From positions 1 through 12,925 of the forward strand of contig CAYJAD010000065.1 in NCBI GenBank assembly GCA_964368075.1: a DNA stretch of 12,925 bases, written 5' to 3'. This document shows positions 1 to 7,303 of the stretch, in pieces. The number at the start of each line of letters is the position of its first letter. The first letter of the stretch is position 1. Under the pieces are notes generated by a model that did not search any database, was not told where the DNA came from, and saw nothing but the letters and a program-made list of their open reading frames with translations. The stretch comes from CAYJAD01 sp964368075 (GTDB lineage Bacteria; Desulfobacterota; Desulfovibrionia; Desulfovibrionales; Desulfovibrionaceae). A program made the translations under genes and the position numbers.

Positions 1-600
1 AATATTCCTCCTAAGGGGGGGCGTAAGCATCCACAACAAGAATTTATCCGCATGGATACCAGTAATATCTTGTTTATTGTGGGTGGTGCTTTTGTAGGTC
101 TTGATAAGCTTGTTGCACAGCGCAGAAGCGGTAGCTCCATGGGCTTTGGTGGAAGTATAAAATCCAATAAAGATATTCCCCTTTCTGAGCTTATGAATGA
201 TTTGCACCCAGCTGATTTGGTGAAATTTGGCCTTATTCCTGAATTTGTGGGGCGTATTCCCGTCTTTACTCATGTTGATGATTTAGAAGTGGATGATTTA
301 GTGCGCATTTTAACAGAGCCCAAAAATGCTTTGGTGCGTCAGTATCAAAAGCTTTTTGAGCTAGATAATGTAACTTTACGCTTTACTAACAATGCTTTAC
401 GTGCTGTGGCTGAACAGTCTATCGAACGTAAAACCGGCGCTCGTGGTTTGCGCAACGTTATGGAAAAAGTGATGTTAGACATTATGTATCACTTGCCTAC
501 CATGACCAATGTGCGCGAATGCCTTATTAATACGGCTGTTATTGAAGGCAGTCGTGAGCCTGTGTTCTTGTACGAAAGCGAAGAACAAGAAGCTAGTTAA
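1..600 (+). CDS. clpX: ATP-dependent Clp protease ATP-binding subunit ClpX, C-terminal part (5' end outside window)
   Basis: The reading frame is open from base 1, so only the last 199 residues are present; the zinc-binding domain, Walker A and Walker B lie upstream of the window. ClpX is the AAA+ hexameric unfoldase that feeds substrates to the ClpP peptidase in the cytoplasm. Visible family hallmarks are PPKGGRKHPQQEF at the start, ILFIVGGAF, the arginine-finger stretch GLIPEFVGR, and the sensor-2 motif KTGARGLR. The loop that docks on ClpP reads MGFG where E. coli has IGFG, a conservative change. The C-terminus is acidic and unstructured (ESEEQEAS). A hairpin terminator follows directly. 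Lon starts 283 bases downstream on the same strand, the clpX-lon order known from Desulfovibrio-type and other proteobacterial genomes. Identification is secure. Confidence 0.97.
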   Translation, partial: NIPPKGGRKHPQQEFIRMDTSNILFIVGGAFVGLDKLVAQRRSGSSMGFGGSIKSNKDIPLSELMNDLHPADLVKFGLIPEFVGRIPVFTHVDDLEVDDLVRILTEPKNALVRQYQKLFELDNVTLRFTNNALRAVAEQSIERKTGARGLRNVMEKVMLDIMYHLPTMTNVRECLINTAVIEGSREPVFLYESEEQEAS

Positions 601-608
601 TGTTTTTT

Positions 609-655
609 CCCTCTGTTTTTGCATTTTTTAATGTTAAAACAGGGGGATTTTATTT
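609..655 (+). terminator. Rho-independent-type terminator after clpX
   Basis: Arms 609-619 and 636-646 pair over 11 bp with one G-U wobble. An inner stem 621-625/630-634 continues the hairpin around a TTTT loop. It starts 9 bases after the clpX stop and is followed by a T-rich stretch (ATTTTATTTATT). The tail is interrupted by A, so strength is uncertain, but position and stem are convincing. It would separate clpX from lon transcription. Confidence 0.7.
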
Positions 656-700
656 ATTACAAGCCCTCTATCTCTTTTTTAGCTAGTGGGTTTTGAGAAA

Positions 701-714
701 ATAGCGCAAGCTAT
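701..714. repeat. Short inverted repeat ATAGC-GCAA-GCTAT in the clpX-lon spacer
   Basis: Perfect 5-bp arms around a GCAA tetraloop-type centre. It could be a small RNA hairpin with a GNRA loop or a protein-binding site. No function can be assigned. It is followed by the palindrome GCATGC at 716-721. Confidence 0.3.
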
Positions 715-768
715 AGCATGCAAAAATCAAGTATAAGCATAGAAAATTTTACATTTTATAAATTTGGT

Positions 769-812
769 TTTTGCAGCTTTTATCTGCAAAATTAGTGCTA
801 AATTATTATTAT
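769..812 (+). promoter_or_regulatory. Candidate lon promoter with an 8-bp inverted repeat at the -35 region
   Basis: TTTTGCAG (769-776) and CTGCAAAA (784-791) are perfect inverted arms around a 7-base AT-rich spacer. CTGCAA (784-789) sits 17 bases upstream of TATTAT (807-812), a plausible though weak sigma-70 pair, which would give a leader of about 65 bases. A factor bound to the inverted repeat would cover the -35. No T-run follows the repeat, so it is not a terminator. The promoter assignment is inference; the repeat itself is seen directly. Confidence 0.35.
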
Positions 813-883
813 AAATATTCTTAAAGTATTGTAGCACCACGCAGAAGAATATTGAATAACAGTTTTTCCTTTTGGGAGTTTTC

Positions 884-3361
884 ATGGCTACACCTCCGTC
901 TTTTACGCATAAAAACATTACCATACAAATGAAGGCCACAAATATTGAAATGCCCATGATGTCCGTGCGGGAAGTGGTCATGTTTCCTCGTGCTATTATG
1001 CCTCTTTTTGTGGGGCGTGAAGCTTCTATTCGTGCCATTGATGCCGGACACGCTGACTATGATAAAAAAATATTTCTCGTGGCCCAAAAAGAGCCGGATA
1101 CAGAAAAGCCTGAAGCCGATGAATTATATACCATGGGCGTAGTGTGCCGCATTTTGCAAATTTTGCGTCTGCCTGATGGTACTATTAAAGTTCTTTTTGA
1201 GGGTTTGTATCGCGCCACTTGGGAAGCTATTTCTGCTGAAGCGCCCTTTGGGGAAAAGCCTTACCCTTGTGTGCGCACTTCTGCCACGGCTGAAGAAACC
1301 AGCACGGGTGATGCGGCGCAAACTGTCATCAAAATAATGCAAGAAGCTTTAGAAGAATATAGCAAGATTAATAAAAAGATGACCCAAGAGGTTGTGGCAG
1401 CTATTACTTCTTTGCAAGATGCAGGAAAGTTTGCCGATGCCATTATTCCGCATTTGAAAGCCGAATATCGTAAAAAACAAGAAGCCTTAGAATTACAAGA
1501 TCCTGTGGAGCGTTTAGAAAAGGCGTATGAATTTTTACAAGAAGAAATTGCTCTTTCTTCTGTGGAAAAGCGTATTAAAAGTCGAGTGCGCACTCAGATG
1601 GAGCGAAATCAGCGCGACTATTATCTTAATGAGCAAATTAAAGCTATTAACAAAGAAATGGGGCGTGATGATGACCCACAAGCAGAGCTTGTGGAAATGG
1701 AGCAAAAATTTAAAGAGCGTGAAATGCCCGAAGAGGCACGCGAAAAAGCTTTGCACTCTTTGCGTAAATTAAAAGGTATGTCTACTTCTTCCGCTGAATA
1801 TACAGTGTTGCGAAACTATGTTGACTGGCTCATGGATTTACCTTGGGATACGTTAAAAGATGTCGATATGGATATTCAAAAGGCAAGAGAGATTTTAGAT
1901 AATGATCATTTTGGTCTTGAAAAACCGAAAGAGCGCATTTTAGAATATCTTGCTGTACAAAAGCTGGCAGGAGCTTTGAAAGGCCCCATTCTTTGCCTTG
2001 TGGGGCCTCCCGGTGTGGGAAAAACATCACTTGCTAAATCTGTGGCTGCGGCGACTGGACGTGATTTTGTGCGCCTGTCCTTGGGCGGTGTGCGCGACGA
2101 AGCAGAAATTCGCGGGCACAGACGCACCTATGTAGGTGCTTTACCGGGCAAGATTTTACAATCTTTAAAAAGAGTAAAGTTTAATAACCCCTTATTTTGC
2201 CTTGATGAAATAGATAAGATGAGTGCAGATTTTCGCGGGGATCCTGCGGCGGCTTTGTTGGAAGTTTTAGACCCAGAACAAAATAATACCTTTATGGATC
2301 ACTATTTAGATTTGGATTATGATCTTTCTAAAATCTTCTTTATAACAACAGCAAATTCATTGCATACCATACCTGCTCCTTTGCAGGATCGTATGGAAAT
2401 TATTGAATTAAATAGTTATCTTGAGACGGAAAAAAGACATATTGCCAGACAATTTCTTTTGCCTAAACAATTGGTTGATCATGGCCTTAAGGAAGAAAAT
2501 TTACAGTTAAGCGATGATGCCATTATTCATATTATTCGTAACTATACTCGTGAAGCCGGTGTACGTAATCTTGAGCGCGAAATTGCCGCACTTTGCCGTA
2601 AAACTGCTATCAAGTTAGTAGAAAATGACGATATGAGTATGTGTGTTACCATTGATACGCCTGATTTGGCGGACTTCCTTGGTGTGAAGAAGTATCGTCA
2701 TGATGAAAGAGAAAAAGAAGCACAAGTAGGTGTGTGTATTGGTCTTGCGTATAATCAACGTGGTGGAGAAATTCTTATGGTGGAAACCAGCCTCATGCCA
2801 GGATCTGGACATGTGGCCACCACGGGGCAATTGGGTGAGGTGATGACAGAATCTGCCAAAGCTGCTTTGTCCTATGTGCGTTCACGAGCCGATATTCTTG
2901 GCTTGAGCTCTCGCTTTTATCGTAAAGTGGACATTCACGTGCATGTGCCTTCCGGAGCTACACCTAAGGATGGCCCTTCAGCCGGTATAACTTTGGCTAC
3001 TTCTATAACTTCGGCATTGCTTGGTATTCCCGTGCGTAATGATGTAGGTATGACAGGGGAGATTTCTTTGCGTGGCAGAGTGTTACCCATTGGTGGCTTG
3101 AGAGAGAAGTTGCTTGCGGCTCGCCGTTCCGGTTTATCGAAGGTAATTATGCCCAAAGACAACGAAAAAGACTTGAAGGAAGTACCAGACGAGGTATTAC
3201 AAGACTTAGAGATTGTTTTTGTAGAACATGTTGATGAAGTTTTACCGCATGCTTTAGCTGCCAGCACGGAAGAAATTTTCAGCGGTCGTAGCAAGGCTAG
3301 TCCACTTTATATGTCTTTACGTAGCGATGCTGCTGACAATTCTGCAGAAAAAACACAATAA
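884..3361 (+). CDS. lon: ATP-dependent serine protease Lon (endopeptidase La)
   Basis: Lon is a cytoplasmic AAA+ protease that degrades misfolded and short-lived regulatory proteins. The product has 825 residues from the ATG at 884. That start is chosen over an in-frame TTG at 872 because GGGAG lies about 6 bases before it. An N-terminal substrate-binding domain (from about residue 25, MPMMSVREVVMFPRAIMPLF) is followed by a helical region. The AAA+ module has Walker A GPPGVGKT (374-381, K380) and Walker B CLDEID (D441, E442). The C-terminal protease domain has the catalytic serine S699 in PKDGPSAG and lysine K742 in GGLREKLLAA, 43 residues apart as in E. coli (S679/K722). A roughly 30-residue polar tail extends beyond the protease domain. 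It is a complete, apparently functional gene, expected to be stress-regulated, though no clear heat-shock promoter was seen. Confidence 0.98.
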   Translation: MATPPSFTHKNITIQMKATNIEMPMMSVREVVMFPRAIMPLFVGREASIRAIDAGHADYDKKIFLVAQKEPDTEKPEADELYTMGVVCRILQILRLPDGTIKVLFEGLYRATWEAISAEAPFGEKPYPCVRTSATAEETSTGDAAQTVIKIMQEALEEYSKINKKMTQEVVAAITSLQDAGKFADAIIPHLKAEYRKKQEALELQDPVERLEKAYEFLQEEIALSSVEKRIKSRVRTQMERNQRDYYLNEQIKAINKEMGRDDDPQAELVEMEQKFKEREMPEEAREKALHSLRKLKGMSTSSAEYTVLRNYVDWLMDLPWDTLKDVDMDIQKAREILDNDHFGLEKPKERILEYLAVQKLAGALKGPILCLVGPPGVGKTSLAKSVAAATGRDFVRLSLGGVRDEAEIRGHRRTYVGALPGKILQSLKRVKFNNPLFCLDEIDKMSADFRGDPAAALLEVLDPEQNNTFMDHYLDLDYDLSKIFFITTANSLHTIPAPLQDRMEIIELNSYLETEKRHIARQFLLPKQLVDHGLKEENLQLSDDAIIHIIRNYTREAGVRNLEREIAALCRKTAIKLVENDDMSMCVTIDTPDLADFLGVKKYRHDEREKEAQVGVCIGLAYNQRGGEILMVETSLMPGSGHVATTGQLGEVMTESAKAALSYVRSRADILGLSSRFYRKVDIHVHVPSGATPKDGPSAGITLATSITSALLGIPVRNDVGMTGEISLRGRVLPIGGLREKLLAARRSGLSKVIMPKDNEKDLKEVPDEVLQDLEIVFVEHVDEVLPHALAASTEEIFSGRSKASPLYMSLRSDAADNSAEKTQ

Positions 3362-3378
3362 TAGTTGTTAACTTCTTT

Positions 3379-3420
3379 TCTGGGGGAAACTTTTGCTAGC
3401 GCCAAAAAGTTTCCCCCAGA
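3379..3420. repeat. Perfect 16-bp palindromic element between convergent lon and oxidoreductase genes
   Basis: Arms 3379-3394 and 3405-3420 (TCTGGGGGAAACTTTT and its exact complement) enclose a 10-base spacer that itself contains GCTAGC. The hairpin lies 17 bases after lon and 57 bases beyond the end of the leftward gene. It probably serves as a shared transcription end, but neither side has a proper T-run. The right flank CAGACCCCTTTCAAAA resembles intergenic palindromes I recall from Desulfovibrio genomes, so it may be a dispersed REP-like element. That last point is memory, not evidence from this window. Confidence 0.65.
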
Positions 3421-3477
3421 CCCCTTTCAAAACGCGCTTATTGGCTTTATTGTAAAAAAGGTAAAATTAGGCTTTTA

Positions 3478-4362
3478 TTACGCCCATGATTTTCCGGAAA
3501 GTTGTGCTAAACCTTGAATAAGCACTTGAGTTCCATTTTTAGCATAGCCCTGATTTCTTAAAATCGTATAGGCTTGCTCGGCAAGGGCAAGACCGGGTAG
3601 GGTAATATTCATTCTACGGCATTCTTCAAGGCACAAGGCTAAATCCTTACAAAAATGCTCCACAAAAAAGCCTGGGGCAAAATCATTGTTTATAAGGCGT
3701 TGCCCTAGGGTATTCATGGCAATGCTACCACCAGCGCCTTGTACTACGGCCTGTCTCCATTGTTCAATATCAAGACCGCATTCTCTGGCAAAAAGTAAGG
3801 ACTCGCATACGGAAATAGTCACGCCTGCCACTGCAATCTGATTGGCTAATTTAGCTTTTTGTCCCATACCGGCGGGGCCGCAATGTAGAACATTTTTGCC
3901 CATTTTTTCGAGACAAGGTGCCAGTACGCTAAATGTTTGTGCGTCTGTACCTACGAAAATAGAAAGGGTAGCATTTTTTGCGCCTACATCTCCTCCGGTT
4001 ACAGGGGCGTCGGCGGCAAAGCATCCTTCATTTTGTGCGGCTAGGGCAATACGTTGGGCTAGCGTGGGGCAAGAGGTGGTCATATCGCATACAATGCCAC
4101 CGGGTTTAAGGCCTTGTAAAATGCCATTTTCTCCTAAGGTCACAGCTTCTACATCGTGTGGATAGCCCACAATGGAAAAAACAATATCTGATTGCTCCGC
4201 CACTTCTTTGGGACTGTTTGCCCATTGAGCACCCATATCTAATAAACTGCGCGCTTTTTCTTTGGTGCGACTGTAAATAGTGAGTTCATAGCCAGCATTG
4301 CGTAAATGAGAAGCCATAGAAACACCCATAATGCCTGTTCCAACCCAACCTATTTTTTTCAT
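3478..4362 (-). CDS. NAD(P)-dependent beta-hydroxyacid dehydrogenase family oxidoreductase (3-hydroxyisobutyrate dehydrogenase-like)
   Basis: The 294-residue protein belongs to the 3-hydroxyisobutyrate/tartronate-semialdehyde/glyoxylate reductase family of cytoplasmic dehydrogenases. The N-terminal Rossmann fold shows VGTGIMG at residues 7-13. The substrate-binding signature DAPVTGG lies at 118-124. The catalytic lysine is K171 in the KLANQ stretch, where most relatives have KxxNN; here the second asparagine is Q175. The C-terminal helical domain is complete. The ATG at 4362 has a good AAGGGAG site that abuts the stop codon of the upstream gene. With a 12-base gap it is very probably the last gene of the ABC/FGE-like operon. 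The true substrate cannot be told from sequence; there are many paralogues in this family. Its link to the envelope genes is unexplained. Confidence 0.9.
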   Translation of the reverse strand: MKKIGWVGTGIMGVSMASHLRNAGYELTIYSRTKEKARSLLDMGAQWANSPKEVAEQSDIVFSIVGYPHDVEAVTLGENGILQGLKPGGIVCDMTTSCPTLAQRIALAAQNEGCFAADAPVTGGDVGAKNATLSIFVGTDAQTFSVLAPCLEKMGKNVLHCGPAGMGQKAKLANQIAVAGVTISVCESLLFARECGLDIEQWRQAVVQGAGGSIAMNTLGQRLINNDFAPGFFVEHFCKDLALCLEECRRMNITLPGLALAEQAYTILRNQGYAKNGTQVLIQGLAQLSGKSWA

Positions 4363-4374
4363 ATTAGCTCCCTT

Positions 4375-6051
4375 TTATCTTTTTTTTAAAATATCTTTTT
4401 CTAATTGCTCTAAACTTATGGCCTTGAAATTGTTATTACGCTGAGAAGATAAATGCGTATGAAAAAGAAGTGTATTGTGGTACAAGCTTCTACTAAAAGA
4501 GTCGTATTCACTGGCGCTTTGCAATTCTGTTTTTACAGTTTCTAGGGTAGTGTCTACCAATTTCATGTCCATGGCGCGAATATCGGCCAATTTTGTTTTA
4601 TAAAATTGCAAAGAAAGCTTCACCGCATTTTGGAAATTATTAATGGCATCCTTAGCTTTTTTAATGGCTGCATCTAAGTCTTGAAATTTTCCTTCGCTGG
4701 CAGGGTCATTACGCAAGCGTTGCAAATCTTTTAATGTACTTTGCATCATAACATTACGTAAATGCAGATTTTTTATGGCTTCCATAAGGAAGCTCATATT
4801 GCGTATTTCAGAGGTTGCCGTAAGCCTTTGTTGTCTTTCAATGGCAATAAAATTTTCTTTTAGAATATTGCTCATGTGCTGATAGTTTTCCCTTTCAGCA
4901 TCTGTGGAAGCATTGGCTATAAGTCGATTGATTTCTTCCAAGGGGTCTTTATCTTTATTAAGTATTGAGCGTGAAGTTGTGCCGGCTTTTCCCCATTCTG
5001 CTTGCAATATTTGCTGTCTGTCGCCGCCGGGGGTATTAATGCCAGAAATGGCTACACGAAATCCCATATCCTTAGAAGAAACAGGGCCATCTATTTGAAA
5101 AAAAGCCACTTCTTCACGGCGCCCCGGAAGGATTTCATCAAAGCCGGAAAGATAGCTTCCCCCTTTGCGTACAAAACCTCCGGCAGATCCATGCAGGCGA
5201 CCGCCAAGGGAAAAACGAAATACATCCATGACCATCTCTGCTACATTGCCTGCGGTATCGTATATTCCCAAAGAGTTAGCCTTACGGGAACCAATGCGAG
5301 CGGTGCCTTCTTCTATGCGCGAAGCATTTTCTGGGCGAAATACGGCGTAATCAGTATAATTTTCTCCTGGGCTTAAAGGGGAAAATTCTTCAAGAAATTG
5401 CTGACTTGTGATGGCATGTCCACCTCTGGCAGCATATTCCCATTCCACTTCAGTAGGAAGGCGAACATACCCTATGTTGCGGTTGTCGCCTTTATAATGA
5501 GGAAGTTGCTCCGGCGCATACCGTAGAAGCCACTTGGTATATCTTTCAGTGAATTCTGTAGCGTCATACCATGTCACATTTTTTTTGGGACGTACATTTG
5601 TTGATGTGGGCGAAACACATTGACCACCCATAATGGAGTCATATTGCAAAGATGTTATTTCATATTTTCCAATAAGGTAATAATAAAAATCCCCCGAAGG
5701 TGCTTTATCTTGCCATGTTTTTGGGAAATCTTCTTTGGAGAAAGGAGCAGCTAAACTGGCGGTATATCGGCTATCATAGTAGGCGCGATCGGCATTTTTT
5801 GCATTGTCGTGTCCAAAGCGCGTGTTTAAGTCCCACAAAAAGCCCTGCGCCGGCACAGCAACGATTTTAAATACCATTGAGAGATTGCATGGCATAGGGA
5901 GCACAATGTCTGTGTTATCTGGCCTAGGGTTAAAGGCTTCCTTTAAAGTTGCACTGCCTTTGGCAGCCAAGGCGGCATGCGCCTGTGGTGGGCTTGGCAT
6001 AAGCAAAACAAAAGCCATAAGAATAAGAAAGAGTGCGTTATTAAATATCAC
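4375..6051 (-). CDS. Periplasmic formylglycine-generating-enzyme-like (SUMF1/TagR-like) protein, non-catalytic, with helical C-terminal extension
   Basis: The protein has 558 residues from a GTG at 6051, with TGAGGTGA about 6 bases before it. A signal peptide spans roughly residues 1-26 (hydrophobic core LFLILMAFVLLM, cleavage near AHA|AL), so the product is exported. Residues about 55-336 form an FGE-sulfatase domain: YLIGKYEIT, NVTWYDATEF, VRLPTEVEWEYAARGG, GIYDTAGNVAEMVMDV, VRKGGSYLSG and DMGFRVA. In true FGE the copper-binding cysteines follow GGSY (GGSYxCxxxxC); here these positions are S302 and I307, so oxidase activity is not expected. Residues about 355-558 are charged and predicted alpha-helical or coiled coil. 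The gene overlaps the permease gene by 11 bp. This context matches TagR of the TagQRST type VI secretion control module. A PvdO-like role is an alternative. Confidence 0.85.
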   Translation of the reverse strand: MIFNNALFLILMAFVLLMPSPPQAHAALAAKGSATLKEAFNPRPDNTDIVLPMPCNLSMVFKIVAVPAQGFLWDLNTRFGHDNAKNADRAYYDSRYTASLAAPFSKEDFPKTWQDKAPSGDFYYYLIGKYEITSLQYDSIMGGQCVSPTSTNVRPKKNVTWYDATEFTERYTKWLLRYAPEQLPHYKGDNRNIGYVRLPTEVEWEYAARGGHAITSQQFLEEFSPLSPGENYTDYAVFRPENASRIEEGTARIGSRKANSLGIYDTAGNVAEMVMDVFRFSLGGRLHGSAGGFVRKGGSYLSGFDEILPGRREEVAFFQIDGPVSSKDMGFRVAISGINTPGGDRQQILQAEWGKAGTTSRSILNKDKDPLEEINRLIANASTDAERENYQHMSNILKENFIAIERQQRLTATSEIRNMSFLMEAIKNLHLRNVMMQSTLKDLQRLRNDPASEGKFQDLDAAIKKAKDAINNFQNAVKLSLQFYKTKLADIRAMDMKLVDTTLETVKTELQSASEYDSFSRSLYHNTLLFHTHLSSQRNNNFKAISLEQLEKDILKKR

Positions 6052-7303
6052 GAATCACCTCAGAAGGTATTATTTTCGCGGCCTTGGTGGCAGGTAAGAA
6101 TGTGGCACACAATGAAAGGCAAAGCACAATACCAAAGCCTAAAGCAAAATGTTCTGGTAATAAAGAGCAAATCTTTTCGGTGGTACCTTGTAAGCTGTTA
6201 CTGAAAAGATAATCAATAAGATAGGCGGCTATACCATAGAGTGCCCCTGCTGTCAGAGAGCCTAAAGTGGCGGTTAAAAACGATTGGAACAAAGGAAAAG
6301 CCATTATATCTTTGCTCGTGTAGCCAATAAGCCGTAAAATTCCAAGATAGCGTTCTTTGCGGCGCACAGCTGCAAGGGCGTGACTGGCGGTGGATGCTAA
6401 AAAACCCAAAGCAGCAGTGAAGCCTATGAGGCCAAAAATAAGGTTTAACGATGTGTTTAAAGCTTGTACAGCGGCAATTTCTTCAGCTTTCGTGTAAACA
6501 TCAATGGATTTTTCTGCAAAAAATGCGCGTAACGTAGTGACGCCATGAAGATTTTTGGCATAAAGGCGAAAGGAAGCGTAAATTCGTTCTGTGTCCGGGG
6601 TGGTATTGCCAGTCCAACCAGCGTTTTCTTGTAGCCGTGCATCGTTTTTAGGTTTTCTACCGTCACGAAAATCCTCTGTTGCTTCAAGTAAATTCAAAGG
6701 GATAAAAGCAACTTCCTGCTGTTGTACTTCAAAGGGCAGTACCGCTTGCACCCAAAGAGAGGTTTTAGCTCTTTCAATTTTTCCTTTATGCGTACGCTCC
6801 ACATAGCCTTGAAGCAAAGAGTAGGGCTTAGCAGAGATTCTGCGTGCAGCTTCGGCTGAAAGCGTAATGGCAAAGGTATTTTCCGGCTGTTTTTCATTGG
6901 CACTTATGTTTGTAGTAGTATAGGGCATGAGCAATGTATCTCCAGGGGCAGTGGGCTCAAGAGACACAGTAATGCGTTTAAAACTACTGGTTTCGCCGTG
7001 CAAAGATATGCTCATGGTAGCTGAAATAGAGCGAGTTTTAGGTAAAATAAAGCCCACATGTGGATTTTTTTGTACGTCTTCGATCCACTTCTTGGTATAA
7101 TGCCCGCTAGAAACAGGTATAACCTCTAAATTGTGCGGATTGTTTTGCAATCTGTCAGTCATGGTACTGATAATGCCATATTTTACCCCGTAGAGCACTA
7201 AAAGAGGGGTGAGTACTGCTGCTAGAGAAAGGATAGCACAAATGGAAAGCAATTTTTCGTGGTAATAGTCTTTGGCGGCAAGAATGCAAGATTTAAGAAA
7301 CAT
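6041..7303 (-). CDS. ABC transporter permease of the FtsX/LolC/MacB fold (TagS-like)
   Basis: The 420-residue inner-membrane protein has one transmembrane segment near residues 19-41, a periplasmic domain of about 240 residues, and three C-terminal membrane segments starting near 285, 335 and 385. That is the topology of LolC/LolE, MacB and FtsX. The stretch ALAAVRRKERYLGILRLIGYT before the second C-terminal helix is typical of the cytoplasmic coupling region of this superfamily. The gene starts inside the stop of the ATPase gene (TAATG) and ends 11 bp inside the next gene, which implies translational coupling. With the ATPase it should form a mechanotransmission-type ABC complex acting on envelope proteins rather than a classic importer. 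The TagS label rests on the neighbouring FGE-like gene; it could instead be a lipoprotein-handling permease. Confidence 0.85.
   Translation of the reverse strand: MFLKSCILAAKDYYHEKLLSICAILSLAAVLTPLLVLYGVKYGIISTMTDRLQNNPHNLEVIPVSSGHYTKKWIEDVQKNPHVGFILPKTRSISATMSISLHGETSSFKRITVSLEPTAPGDTLLMPYTTTNISANEKQPENTFAITLSAEAARRISAKPYSLLQGYVERTHKGKIERAKTSLWVQAVLPFEVQQQEVAFIPLNLLEATEDFRDGRKPKNDARLQENAGWTGNTTPDTERIYASFRLYAKNLHGVTTLRAFFAEKSIDVYTKAEEIAAVQALNTSLNLIFGLIGFTAALGFLASTASHALAAVRRKERYLGILRLIGYTSKDIMAFPLFQSFLTATLGSLTAGALYGIAAYLIDYLFSNSLQGTTEKICSLLPEHFALGFGIVLCLSLCATFLPATKAAKIIPSEVIRDI

Noticed and set aside
793..801. TAGTGCTAA resembling the right arm of a CIRCE/HrcA site in front of lon
   Set aside because: The left arm TTAGCACTC is absent at the required 9-base distance; it reads AGCTTTTAT.
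872..883. TTG at 872 as the lon start
   Set aside because: It sits inside the ribosome-binding sequence that serves the ATG at 884, and has no site of its own.
4375..6051. An active sulfatase-modifying enzyme
   Set aside because: Both copper-binding cysteine positions are non-cysteine and no sulfatase gene is nearby.
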